A DNA stretch of 64,000 bases from Sphaerulina vaccinii (lineage: Eukaryota; Ascomycota; Dothideomycetes; Mycosphaerellales; Mycosphaerellaceae), in the NCBI GenBank assembly GCA_022570795.1, contig JAKUDP010000009.1, forward strand, positions 682,001 to 746,000. The letters are read 5' to 3'. This document shows, one piece after another, positions 21,119-32,060 of this stretch (positions are counted from its first letter, which is position 1; each line of letters opens with the position of its first letter). Below the pieces are notes generated by a model. It was not told the DNA's origin, did no database searches, and saw only the letters and a program-made list of their open reading frames with translations. The translations under genes and the position numbers were made by a program.

Positions 21119-21295
21119 CAATTGGTCATGGCGTTGGCTCTCGAGTTTCTGCCCAGTCATCGAATTTGGCATCGATAATGAGACTAGATGGGCAGTGAGG
21201 GCCTTGGTGGTTGGTGGGCCGGATGATGGAGTAGATGTGAAGTTTGGGGCGTCTTTGCATCTCTGCTTCTTCTTGTATTCAAGCGACAATTCTGT

Positions 21296-21589
21296 TCAGG
21301 TCTGACCTTGCCTCTGTTCTCTGTACCAAGCATTGCCTGGTCCACTGGTCCTGGTGATTCCCAGTCTCTCCTTCCAGATATTGACCTTGAGCTCGCCAGG
21401 CATGGGCGGGTGTGTTGTTTCATCCGGACAAACGCCGTCCTGGGCATCGATATCCGTAGCCACTGGCATGTGCGCAGCAACGCAGAATGTGGGTGGATCC
21501 CTGGCCAGCGCATCAGGGCACATCTCGTGTCTCACGCTGAAGTGGCCACACTTCTCCCAGGTGATCATATTGCAAACGCACATCTCCAC
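21296..21589 (-). CDS. Small Cys/His-patterned hypothetical protein
   Basis: A 97-residue frame starting MEMCVCNMITWEKCGHFSV. The early region spaces Cys and His as in a loose zinc-binding knot (C4, C6, C14, H16, H21, C24, C36). This CGH-x-C layout recurs in small hypothetical proteins of Dothideomycetes. The second half has no motif. There is no signal peptide. Overlapping plus-strand frames exist, so the coding strand is not certain. Confidence 0.4.
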   Translation of the reverse strand: MEMCVCNMITWEKCGHFSVRHEMCPDALARDPPTFCVAAHMPVATDIDAQDGVCPDETTHPPMPGELKVNIWKERLGITRTSGPGNAWYREQRQGQT

Positions 21590-23437
21590 GCAAGTCGCCC
21601 GTTTCAGTGCTTTGCCTTGTCGTTGCCGTGCGATTCTTCGTCCGTATCCAGATAGCCAGGAATGTTAAGACGTGGGATCCGGTGGACTGGGGATGCGAAG
21701 TACTCCTAATAAGACGTGATCTGTTGTGCTTGGTCGACGCTGTCTGGATTGTGATATATTGATGATAGGGTCCAAGCATAAGCCTCGACGCAGCTACGCC
21801 CGCACGCCTTTTTCTTGCTCAGATATGTCATGTCTGAGAATTTCTAGCTCGAGGCAGGGTGCAAGCCGCGGGGCTGTCTCTGTATGGCCGTCTCCTTCAG
21901 GATCGCAGAGACGCTAGCAGAAGCCAATCCTACTTGTCGGTGCACGATCGTGGAGAAACGCCGAGGTATCAGCCGCTCAAGCCAACGTGCCCATGATTCA
22001 GCACAATTATTGAATTCATCGAAGGTACAAGTTTCCAGATCTAGTGTTATGAAGTTCCTGTTCAAGGTAGAGACGTGATGTATCATCGGCACCTGCCCGG
22101 CCTAATATGCACTTAGACGAGATGGAGGCGTCGGCAAGATCTCCGATCGAAAGCTTGAACTTGAGTTTCTTCCAACCAGATGCACCAGTGGACGCTGGAC
22201 CTTGGGCTACTCAAAGCCATGCCGCGCAAGCGTGGGCTCGATACGTGCTGCTTGATCAAAGGAAAGACCTCCAGCCTCAGAGAGAACTCAGCTTTGAAGT
22301 CCTCATGTGCAGTGGATATCTTTCTCAGGATACTGGAGAGGATTTTGCATATATCCCATCGTCTGCAATGCACGTAGCGGCGCAACAGCACATCTCTCAT
22401 CTCTCAGCGTCTACACGAACGTAACGTTCTAAATGTGGAGAGCGCGGGGCAGAAGCGACGGGTACCATCAACGGCATGCACGGTAGGCAGGAACTGCTCT
22501 TTCAGGTCGGGTTCCAGGAACCATGTGGCCTTTGCCTGTATGTAGGCCGACATTATTGTTGTGATGGAGTGCCATCGAATTTGACCCATCTTTGCGGTAC
22601 GAGTCGGGACATGGTTGCTTATTCAGACCGCGACAGCTTTATCGCTCGCGGGTGACTACTCAACATGACAGCTTGGCTGCGGAGTAGCAATCACAATGAG
22701 CGCCGCTGACAACACAAGCGGAGAGAAGCTGCCAACTTGTGCCGTTGCTAACCAGATTTTGACAAGCTGTACGAGTGTACGAGCATGCTAGAGTTCTCGA
22801 ACTGGGGGACCAGGCTGATCGAAACCCCAACAACTATCTGGCGAAAGCATATGATCCAACCTCAAAAGTGAATGCTTCAGTGACCGGAGATGTCTCGGAC
22901 GCAAAGATCGTGCCTTGCAGACTGCAAGAGCACCAGAACTGCATGAAGCACGGCTGCTTTCCGCAGAGCCCATATCCAGTAGGTATTGACGATAATGCAA
23001 TCTTGTGATTGGAAGCTTTGTATCCCGTGCCAATCCATGCGGTAGCCGTGGCGCTGTTATATGAGTCCTGTCAGGCCACCTTCGTTAAAGGATCTGCAAA
23101 ACATGGTCGTTGTGCGAACGCAATTGTTATCTGCATACTCCATTGCCACTCCCAAGACGGAATTCGAAGTGACTGCCTCTGACACGACTCAGGGACGACA
23201 ACGCTCCCGACCTGTCAAGAAGTTGTCTAGCCTCTGATCACTGGCTCGATCAGCAATCGAACGTCGTGCCTAGCGCATCGTTGTCCAGAGTAGGAAGCAA
23301 TGTGATGCTCATGCAGGGCGACAAGAATTGAGGATAACTCCAAGATGCTAAAGAAGGAACGTGCTTGGGCCAGGTCTGTCAGATGCAATCACCCCTGGGC
23401 GGTGACAGAATGGCGGGTTGAGGTCAAGCTCCTAGGC
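21590..23437. other. Gene-free stretch with ambiguous short frames
   Basis: Competing frames on both strands at 22107-22424 have no domain, signal peptide or splice support, and neither strand is preferred. The frame at 22775-23008 is also unsupported. The 3' end of the FAD monooxygenase (minus strand) lies at 23438. No repeats noticed. Confidence 0.35.
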
Positions 23438-24808
23438 CTACGCAGAATCGGCAGAGTCGGCAGAGTCGGTCCTGCTGTCAAGCTTCGCGGTCGGCCTGCA
23501 ACAGTCCATCGAACGTGAAGCAGGATTGACAATTGATGGCAGTGCTATGCCAGGGCTATCCAGGTGTCGCGCATGCCCACGAGGAAAGTGATACAGAGGC
23601 AGTTTCATTGCCCTCGCAGGTGGGTTGAACCACTTTGCAACAAGATGGACGATACCAGTCCAGGCCACCAGCTGTATCACAAGATGGAGTAGTCCGATGC
23701 TCCGCGGAGATGCAAAAGTGACCATCCCTGGTGCACAAGGAGCTAAGACTTGCGCTCGATCGACGAAGGGTCGTAGCTTGGCTTCGTATGCCTCGAAAGC
23801 ATGGCGATGATCATAGGGTGTGGTCGCCAACTCGCCGGCGAGAACATATGCTCCTACAAAGGAGATCGTAGTGCCCATGCCTGAGATGGGACAGGGGCAA
23901 GAGCCAGCGTCTCCAACAAGAACTACCCGGCCATGAGACAGATGGTCCATCTTCACCTGGGCAATCTTTTGCATGTAGAAATCGTCAGCTTTCGCTTTCT
24001 GCATGCCAGACAGAATCATCTCTTCCTTCCATCCCATCCCGCAGAAAAGCTTGTGCCAGTGATCCTTCTGCTCAGGCATGGGTGCTCTGGCCAAGTCGTC
24101 CAACTCAGGGGCAGTAGTCGAGAACCAGAGTGACACTCCTCTGCCTCCATGCTGGTCTGAGCCACCTGCTGGCCTAGTCAGGATCATCCGTCGACCAGGG
24201 GCGGTGTACCATTTCGCCCATTGATCATCTCCTGAGTCCTGCGGAATCGTATACCAAGCAGCCCATTGTCCCAGCGACCTCACAGCTTTCGCAGATACAT
24301 CAGCGCCAAAGGCCAGCCTTCTCGTCGCGCTTGACCAGCCGTCAGCACCAATCACAATGTCGAAGCGGCGTGGGCTGCCATTTTGGAACATGACAGTGAC
24401 GCCTTTGCAGTCCTCCTGCATCTCTCGGATGCTTTCGCCGAAGACGTACTGGACGTCATGCTCGGTGGCTTCGTACAGGAGATGCGCGAGCTCACCACGC
24501 ATGATCTCAATCTGACCAGTGAAGCCATTGCCTGATCCAACTGGGAAATTTGCACTGCTCTGGTCTTGAGAATTGACAAATTTCAGACCGGCTTCACGAG
24601 TTGACCTTGCGCGGGCAGCTTCCTCCAGATTCATGCGCTGCAGAATCGTCAAGCCATGTCCACGCACATCAACTGCTTGGCCACCCCGGCGCGGCATAGG
24701 TGAGCGCTCGATAACTGTGACTTGCGCGCCGGCCTTGGATAGGAAGTACCCAGTAACAGGTCCAGCAATACCAGCTCCACTGATAAGCACCTTCAGTTCG
24801 GAGGCCAT
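23438..24808 (-). CDS. FAD-dependent monooxygenase (aromatic hydroxylase/zeaxanthin epoxidase-like)
   Basis: Single exon, 456 residues from the ATG at 24808, chosen because the dinucleotide-binding motif follows at once (MASELKVLISGAGIAG, G11-x-G13-x-x-G16). An upstream open frame of 165 codons in the same frame has no conserved features and is ignored. The DG motif IGADGWSSATRRL and the second FAD motif VVLVGDAGSCPCP are both present, defining a class A flavoprotein monooxygenase. A hydrophobic stretch near residue 395 (LLHLVIQLVAWTGIVHLVAKWF) could attach it to a membrane. The C-terminus ends in a short DSA repeat coded by a 9-bp repeat. These enzymes hydroxylate or epoxidise aromatic or terpenoid substrates with NAD(P)H and O2; the substrate is unknown. 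The MFS gene at 25895 is divergent to it. Confidence 0.85.
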   Translation of the reverse strand: MASELKVLISGAGIAGPVTGYFLSKAGAQVTVIERSPMPRRGGQAVDVRGHGLTILQRMNLEEAARARSTREAGLKFVNSQDQSSANFPVGSGNGFTGQIEIMRGELAHLLYEATEHDVQYVFGESIREMQEDCKGVTVMFQNGSPRRFDIVIGADGWSSATRRLAFGADVSAKAVRSLGQWAAWYTIPQDSGDDQWAKWYTAPGRRMILTRPAGGSDQHGGRGVSLWFSTTAPELDDLARAPMPEQKDHWHKLFCGMGWKEEMILSGMQKAKADDFYMQKIAQVKMDHLSHGRVVLVGDAGSCPCPISGMGTTISFVGAYVLAGELATTPYDHRHAFEAYEAKLRPFVDRAQVLAPCAPGMVTFASPRSIGLLHLVIQLVAWTGIVHLVAKWFNPPARAMKLPLYHFPRGHARHLDSPGIALPSIVNPASRSMDCCRPTAKLDSRTDSADSADSA

Positions 24809-25894
24809 GTTGGAACAGAGTTTATCGTCAATTGCTGGTATTCCATTCGGGACGAAGAAGTTGCGGCCTTTGGGTTCGCCATTGTCTTCTTGTTCTGCAA
24901 GCTGCGAGATGTTTGTTGAGGATCTCATGTGAATGTGACATGGGTTCTTGCATAATGTCCAACCAAACACAGCGCCTGGGCTCCCATGCCTGCAGCCATT
25001 CAAGGCCATCTTCGCACTTGGCTCACGATCATGGTGACTGCAGAATTTGCCGTGGCAGGCACTCTGATGTGTCAATGCGAGAGGCCATAGTGTTGAGACT
25101 TGCAAGAGTGAGGTTCCGCCTGCTCCCTCGTGCCGTGAAGGAGCATGGTCCGAGATTCGCGACGCCACTTTTATTTTTCTGTGCCAAGGCGAGGCACGAA
25201 GATGACACGAAAACGACACGACCAGCTGCGTCCGCGCGCAAGCGAGGACCATAGAAGATACACGAGCGGCCGCATACAGTATCGCATTGAACGTGAAGCA
25301 CACGATGCTATTGGACTACTAACGAGCGCCTTCGCGTCGGCTTCAGATCGCATTGCCCAGCTTTGAGCGCTCATAAGTGGCCGCCAACAGTCAGTCCTAC
25401 TGTAGAAGTCTTCTCATTAGCGTGGGGCGGTTGCTCACACGAACAACTTCGATGTTACAGACTCCAAAGGTACTGACTGCAGTTAGGTATCATGCTCCTC
25501 TCATGGAGATACATCTCATAACGCCGAATTGTTGCCCGCTGGCTATCTCACCTTGGCCGACACACCCATGTAGCAGCGCACTCCAGCTGCCGGAACGGGC
25601 AATACACGCGATTATCATACGCCATACTGAGCAGTAGACTCCATGCAATACATGCAGTATTGCCTTATCACAAGCACACAGGAACGATGAAGCCGCCAGG
25701 CTTCGTTATCCTACCACTTTTTGACGGAAGGCCATCTGCCACCTATCACATATCGCTACTCCGTCACTACTGCATCCGATATTCCCACGATTGCCACTGC
25801 AGTCTTACCGTGCTATGTATCTAAGTTGTCTTCACAGTGAGTTGTACAGTTTTGCATCGCTCCATCTGCTTGTCTCTTTGGACAGACCGATACC
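24809..25894. other. Divergent intergenic region between monooxygenase and MFS transporter
   Basis: About 1.1 kb separates the two start codons. Open frames continue upstream of the monooxygenase start but show no conserved content. I see no operator or repeat. Confidence 0.4.
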
Positions 25895-27704
25895 ATGGCA
25901 ACCTCAATACCAGGGAAGGAGGTGAAAACCGCCACCAGCTCATCTCAGGACCACGAAGAACCAGAAGTTGGCGAAGTGAAAGACTTCACCACACCCGACG
26001 CCGATGCCGCTCTCGACTTCTTACGCCATGAAGGTCCCGTTCGTGATATGACAGCTGAAGACGAAAAGCGTCTCGTCCGCAAGATCGACTGGATGGTAAT
26101 GCCATTGATGTGGATGTGCTATTGTCTACAATACCTTGACAAGACACTGATCAACTATGCCAATGTCATGGGTCTCGAAGAAGATACTGGCATGACCAAG
26201 GGCCAGTATAGTAACCTGGCGTTGATCTTCTACATATCATACCTGGCGTTCGAGTTCCCTCACGCATATGGTATGCAGAAGCTACCAACAGCAAGATATC
26301 TGGGTACTATGGTAAGCAGTAGTATGCCAAAGGCATCCCCATTTTCGAATGTCTCACTGAGCTTGAGCCTTCTGTGGCGACAAGCTCACAGACAACCCTA
26401 CTGAAACACATTCGCGTTGTTCAGAGATACTCGCTTACCTTCTACCTACTACTTTTGTAGGTATTCTTCTGGGGCATAATTGTGGCAGTGACAGCAGCCT
26501 GCAAGAACTACGGCGCCTTGGTGGCCACGAGAGTCCTGCTTGGAGTCTTTGAGTCTGCTGTTGCACCAAGTCTTATCTTGATCACTAGTATGTGGTACAA
26601 GAGAAACGAACAGCCTCAACGAGTAGGTCTCTGGTACGTCGGGACGGGCACGGGGACCATTTTTGGCAGCTTGATCTCCTTTGGCTTCCAGCATGTAAAC
26701 TCTGGGACTTTCTACTCATGGCAGATCATGTTCTTGGTAAGTTCAAACTCCTCGCCACGCCAACACCCCTTGCGCCATACTGACATTCAATCACAGACAG
26801 TCGGCCTCATAACCTGCGTAGTCGGAGTCGCCACCTTCTTCTTCCTCCCGAACACTCCCATGTCCTCTCGTCTGACCCATGAGGAGAAGGTCTGGGCTGT
26901 CCTCCGCCTTCGCGAGAATCAAACTGGTATCGAGAACACGCACTTCAAGCCTTCGCAGATGATCGAATGCTTTCTCGATCCACAGACTTGGCTTCTCTGC
27001 CTCATCACTATCGCCTCATCTGTACCGAACGGAGCTGTCTCAAGCTACCAAGCAACCATCATCAAGAACTTTGGCTACGACAGCAAGACTACAGCACTCC
27101 TTTCCATTCCGTCTGGTGCTGTGGCGATCGTGACGATCTTGATCTCGACACAGCTGGCTGGAAGGTTCAACGCAAGAGGTCTCCAGGTCATTGGCGTTAT
27201 GCTGATTGGAGGAGTGCTAGGGGGTGCTTTGATGGCATTCTTGCCAGATGACAATAAAGCTGGCAAGCTCATCGGGAACTACTTGACCAACGCCATTGGT
27301 GCTGGACTGCCATCGTTATACTCCTGGGTTGCCGCCAACTACGCCGGCCATACAAAGAAGGTGAGCAATATTTCTCACAACTTGGAGTGTCTCGTACAAT
27401 TGCTGACTTGTATCTCGAGGTGACAATGAACGCATTGCTGCTCATGTCATTCTGTGTCGCTAATATCATCGGTCCTTTGACTTTCACCCCCAAGTCAGCT
27501 CCGCAGTACATTCCCGCAAAGGTCACAATCATCGTAGTCTGTGCTGCGGCATGCGTCTTCATTGGTATCCTACAGACATACTACATCTTTGAAAACAAAC
27601 GACGAGACAAGCTGGAAGCTGAGGGGGTCATTGTGCATGAAAGTGATGTTGAGTTCAAGGACAAGACAGATCGCCAGAACAAGGAGTTCAGATATCGACT
27701 TTGA
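25895..27704 (+). CDS. MFS transporter, allantoate-permease (Dal5)-like anion:cation symporter
   Basis: Four exons (25895-26311, 26461-26736, 26797-27360, 27420-27704) join in frame to 513 residues. The introns are 149, 60, 60 and 59 bp apart in layout as 26312-26460, 26737-26796 and 27361-27419, with GTAAGC, GTAAGT and GTGAGC donors. The N-terminus is acidic (KRLVRKIDWMVMPLMWMCYC is the first membrane entry, as in the Dal5 group), followed by LQYLDKTLINYANVMGL. TM4-5 carries GVFESAVAPSLILITSMWYKR, and the central loop has FFLPNTPMSSRLTHEEK. These features are characteristic of plasma-membrane symporters for organic anions such as allantoate, nicotinate or pantothenate. The substrate is not determined by sequence. 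A (TA)n run follows the stop codon. Confidence 0.9.
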
Positions 27705-27807
27705 AGTACATCAAGGTCGGTGGTAGTGGTATGTATATATTTATATATATATATCGCCAGGACTCTTGCCCAAACGCAGAGCCCCGTGTCTTGAGGTTAC
27801 CATCAGC

Positions 27808-29465
27808 CTATTTCCTCGAATTCTCTTCATAAGGCGCACCAGTGCAGTTGAACCCTGTAGGATCGACTACACTATCACATAGATACTGCGATGGCAACGT
27901 CCCGTTCACCGTATCCACAAGGCCTTTCACGCCCTCAATTGTAATGCCCGTACATGGTGCAGCAGCACTACACTGCATATCCCCAATGACATCGCTCGTG
28001 GTAGTGCCAGACCAGTTCTTGATTGTCATATCTCTGATGTTGAAATCTGAAGTGTTACAGCTGCCACTGAAACCATTATACGAAGTGCACTGAGTGATCG
28101 CGAAAAGCCCACTGGCATTGTTGAACTTGAAGTCTTCGAAAGTCACTAGAAGAAGTAAGGAAAAGGGTTAGCAAACATCTCTGGATTGCAGACCTGTTTC
28201 AGCCATCTCTGTCGTTCAGCTGAGTGTCTCGATAGATGCAAGCTCAGTGAGGTATTGAGAACAGCGGATGCCTTCTGTCTAGTTGACACTTACTGTTCGC
28301 AGCATAGCCCAGCCCACCTCCGCCACCGTTTGGTGGATAGCCCGTACTGTTACCCGTCCAGGTTTTGATGTACACTCCATAGCGCATGTTATTGATCGTG
28401 ATATTTCGAGCTGTTACGTTCTCGATGATTTCATATACATCGTCGTACTGGCCAATGCTTCCTATAGCAACTCCAAGCCCTGTGTAGAAGTCGCAGTCTT
28501 CGATAAGGATGTTTGTTGAGTTTGCCTTGGCGCTGATCGAATCATCACCGTTGTCGACTGTCCAGCGACGGAAGGTGATATTGTTCGCATACACGGTATC
28601 TGCACCATCCGTATTGAGTGAAGAAAAGCCGAATCCGACAGCTTGGCTCGTGTCAGTACTGTTGACATAGATATCCTCGAGGAGTATGTTCTCGGCATGG
28701 ATAATGGTCATCGTCCACTAGTCAGTCATTAGCGTCCAGATACCAGTCAAAAAGACAACGACGCGCACACCATTTGACTTTGCACAAAGCGAATGCCCTC
28801 GAAGATACTGTCCGTTGTGCCAGTAATCGTGATCTGATGGGGCCGCCCTGGATAGTTGTTGGTTCCATTGATGAAGTTGTACCTGTGTCAGTCAGCTACA
28901 CTCGAATTTTAGATTCTGTGAAAAGGCTTCGTACCAGACCTGGCCATTGCCTGTGGTTCGAGCATGTCAGCACGTCTTCAGACTCGAGTTGTACTCTAGC
29001 TCCAGGGAGTTCTCACCATCAAGTGTTCCATATCCGAAGCCATCCCAACGAACACTTTCGCCTCCAAACCTAGCATGTCGTCGTCAGTCGACGCCACCAC
29101 GGCTTCTCAACCATCAGCACTTACAGCCAAGCAGACGATTGATTCTGATAGCCCACTGGTAGCGAATGATTCAGCCAGTAGGCTATGTTATCGTCCCAGA
29201 GCAGAGTACCATGAAGATCGACGTCAACGTTTCGTAGACCAGTTGTGTTCATGATGGAATTGACATGGTAAGTCTCGTTGCTGAAGACCACTCTGCCACG
29301 CTCAGTGCCATTATTATGTCCGCAGTCCTGGAAAGCGCGAAGAATAGCTGGAGCAGAGTCGTTCGTTCCAGCAGACTGCACGTAGCAGGTTCGTTCATGG
29401 TCGTGACTTGAAGTAGTCAATGCCGGGAGAGCTTGGAGTAGGAAAATTGCAGTGAGGAGATTCAT
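27808..29465 (-). CDS. GH28 glycoside hydrolase (exopolygalacturonase/rhamnogalacturonase-like)
   Basis: Six exons (29125-29465, 29017-29069, 28935-28950, 28771-28882, 28294-28717, 27808-28145) join in frame to 427 residues; the third exon is only 16 nt. Residues 1-17 form a signal peptide (MNLLTAIFLLQALPALT). The GH28 parallel beta-helix motifs are recognisable: NTDGAD, DNGDDSISAK (two catalytic aspartates), GLGVAIGSIGQ where polygalacturonases have GHG-x-SIGS, and YGVYIKTW for the R-I-K motif. So the usual histidine and arginine are replaced. Many N-x-S/T sites indicate a glycosylated secreted enzyme. Known members cleave pectin backbones; the changed residues point to exo-acting or rhamnogalacturonan-specific enzymes rather than a classic endopolygalacturonase. 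Confidence 0.85.
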
Positions 29466-30083
29466 CTTGGACAGTATGCTTCCACAGCTACCAAGAACCT
29501 GAAAACAATGGTGTTATTGGCCTGTAGACCAGTTGCTACTTTTGTAGCTTCCTCGGGTGCAACAGTGGTCTTGCTTATTTAGTGCCGTCATCGCCTTCGG
29601 AACAATTGCGAGGTTCGAATGGAGCGTCGGCTTCCTGGATGTCTGATATGGCTCCGCTCCGGCTGCACGTTTGAAGTCTGCTTCGATATTGTTCGCTGGA
29701 CAAATGTCGGGATGCCGACTCCACTGGAGTATGTTGTGGAGATAGATGAAGTAGTCGGCCTCTGGAGACATCGAGCAGAGGCCGACCGACGTCGTACATT
29801 GTCTCGCAGAGTCTGGTTACACCTGCACATGTGGTACGTAGCTCTTGCTGTAAATGTGTGATCTGGATGATGATGAACAGAGGAGAGGTCGGTTCTGCTG
29901 GGGCTGAAGCGCAGAGTCTACTGTATTCATGGGTCATGGCGCAGGCCGATGTCCAATCGAAAGAAGGAGGCTCTACAATCAGTTTCGATAAAAGTCCACC
30001 AGCTGAAGGGGAAGCAGTGGCAAAGCGTAGGCGAGGGTGAATCAGCCCTGATGGGTGGGTAGCATTCGCTATGGTGAGCAAGC
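29466..30083. other. Divergent intergenic region
   Basis: This lies between the GH28 start (minus strand) and the aspartic-protease-like gene (plus strand). Long overlapping frames on the minus strand at 29575-30081 have no signal or domain and are probably chance. The missing signal-peptide exon of the downstream gene could lie here, but I could not place one. Confidence 0.35.
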
Positions 30084-31919
30084 ATGCATTCTCTATCTCC
30101 TTTCGTTCATACTGGCATTGTTAGAGAAGAGGTGGAAGAATACTGTCCAGGAGAATGTGGTATCGTATTAGATGAGAACTGCTGTGAAGCGGAACGAAGA
30201 GAAGCGCACTCCACGATGACGACGAACACGACGATACCAGCGCCAATATCCTGGACACCTTCTTCATACTGGGACGGCAACGACGGGCTGTGGAACAGCT
30301 TCATTGTGCAGCTTGGCACGCCCGCGCAAGACTTCAGAGTCTTCCCATCTACCTCAGACCAAGAAACATGGATACCAGTCCCAGATGGCTGTACATCAAC
30401 CTCCCCTGACAATCCGGGATACTGTGGGTTTCTGCGAGGCACGTTGCCTGTGAATGGTGCGAATAGCTCTGGCTTTGCCACGAACGAGAGTAGTAGCTGG
30501 AATCTTATTGGAGATGGCATCTACACTTTGAATGCACAAGAGGCAGAGTTGGGATATGGCGGCAATGGTCTCTATGGTTTCGACACAGTGTCGTGGGGCA
30601 ACGACAGTAGCTCGACCAGCCTCACTAAGCAAGTGGTTGCAGGTATAGCAGATCCATCTTTCTGGTTGGGGATAGCTGGAATCGGACCAAAGTCGATCAA
30701 CTTCACGGAGTTCAACGACCCAATCGACAGCTACTTGAGTTCACTTGTGAAGGAGGACAAGATCGCAAGTCTGTCATGGGGCTATACCACAGGCGCAGCA
30801 TATAGGAATAAGGCTCCTGCATCTCTGACCCTGGGAGGGTACGACACAAATCGCTTTGATCCCCCTGGGTTGTCCATTAGGATGAACACTGACAACTCTC
30901 GACCGCTACAAGCTGGAGTGATAGGTGTGACTGGCGAGAACACTCTGAATGGCACCATAAGCTTGTGGGAAACAGCCACGATGCACTTCATAGACTCCAC
31001 TGTTCCACATATATGGGTCCCGGAGAACAGCATCGAATTATGGACATCAGCATTCGGCCTGACCTATGATAACAATACAGATCTATACCTTGTCAACGAC
31101 ACAATCCGCGCGCAGCTGTTGCAATTGAACCCGGCCATCACATTCACACTCGGAGCAGATACCACAGCGACAGTGAGCAATACGCAGACGATCAGACTGC
31201 CGTATGCAGCTTTCGATCTGGAAGCGAGCTATCCATTCTATGAGAATGCCACGCGCTACTTTCCTATAAGGCGAGCGGCAAACAGCACGCAATACACACT
31301 TGGCAGGACATTCTTCCAAGAAGCATATGTGGTTGCGGACTTTGGGAGAAACAACTTCACGATTGCTCAGACGATTTTCGACAATCTGAACTCACAGCAC
31401 TTGGTTGCTATAGACAAGCCACCGGCCACGAATCAGACTGCAGCGAGTCACGTCACTTCTAGTGGCATCACTGCTGGAGCTATAGCAGGCATTGTAGTAG
31501 GCGCTGTGGCTGGTCTTGCCCTCCTAGGCTTCATCTTATGGTTCTTCGTCTTCCGCAAGAAACCCTCGACCCTCGAAGCGATACCAGTCGAAGAGTCTGC
31601 GTACCTGGAAGATCAGAAGCCAGGACTGGGCTCCGAACTCGCAGCCGATGAAACTGTCGTTCATGAGGCTTATGGGAGTAAATATATGCTACATCAGGAA
31701 ATGGAAGCCCCAGCAGTGCACAACGAAATTGATGGAACTACTGCAAAGTGGGGTCGCAATGGTGTGCAAGAACTACATACGCCGCCTATGCCTGGGTATG
31801 ATGTGCATGAACTTCGATCACAGGCTGTAGGACATGAGAGTGGATACTTGGTTGAAGCTCCTGGCAGTGAAGGGAGGTGGGCTGAACTGCCTGAGGGTGA
31901 CGGCATGCTTAGAAAGTGA
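30084..31919 (+). CDS. Membrane-anchored aspartic-protease-like protein without the first catalytic Asp
   Basis: Single exon, 611 residues from the first ATG; the ATG at 30216 (MTTNTTIPAP) is an alternative start, giving 567. The extracellular part has the pepsin layout: FIVQLGTPAQDFRV, then an active-site position reading STSDQETW rather than DTGS, and later DSTVPHIWVPE in place of the second DTG-S. A single hydrophobic segment near residues 465-490 (AIAGIVVGAVAGLALLGF) is followed by a basic stop-transfer FRKK and a cytoplasmic tail of about 120 residues. There are many glycosylation sites. Loss of the first aspartate suggests a non-proteolytic, perhaps cell-wall or surface-binding role; this is characteristic of a fungal clade of A1-like proteins. 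No clear signal peptide is seen at either start, so an upstream exon may be missing. Confidence 0.75.
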   Translation: MHSLSPFVHTGIVREEVEEYCPGECGIVLDENCCEAERREAHSTMTTNTTIPAPISWTPSSYWDGNDGLWNSFIVQLGTPAQDFRVFPSTSDQETWIPVPDGCTSTSPDNPGYCGFLRGTLPVNGANSSGFATNESSSWNLIGDGIYTLNAQEAELGYGGNGLYGFDTVSWGNDSSSTSLTKQVVAGIADPSFWLGIAGIGPKSINFTEFNDPIDSYLSSLVKEDKIASLSWGYTTGAAYRNKAPASLTLGGYDTNRFDPPGLSIRMNTDNSRPLQAGVIGVTGENTLNGTISLWETATMHFIDSTVPHIWVPENSIELWTSAFGLTYDNNTDLYLVNDTIRAQLLQLNPAITFTLGADTTATVSNTQTIRLPYAAFDLEASYPFYENATRYFPIRRAANSTQYTLGRTFFQEAYVVADFGRNNFTIAQTIFDNLNSQHLVAIDKPPATNQTAASHVTSSGITAGAIAGIVVGAVAGLALLGFILWFFVFRKKPSTLEAIPVEESAYLEDQKPGLGSELAADETVVHEAYGSKYMLHQEMEAPAVHNEIDGTTAKWGRNGVQELHTPPMPGYDVHELRSQAVGHESGYLVEAPGSEGRWAELPEGDGMLRK

Positions 31920-32060
31920 TATAAAAGTATTGGAAGTTCATGGCGCTTTCACATCATCAGCGCAACCTCTTGCATCGCCTCACCCTGTCTGCGGAGTAGC
32001 TCACTTTGCTGTCGTTTAATGCTATGTGTGCCATCTGAGCATCTGCCACGCATGATCGAA

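Noticed and set aside
22107..22424. 105-codon plus-strand frame, with a similar-length frame on the opposite strand
   Set aside because: Both strands look equally plausible and neither has a domain or intron support.
23438..27704. Possible biosynthetic gene cluster (FAD monooxygenase plus MFS transporter)
   Set aside because: No polyketide, peptide or terpene synthase and no pathway regulator is nearby. A divergent oxidase-transporter pair alone is common.
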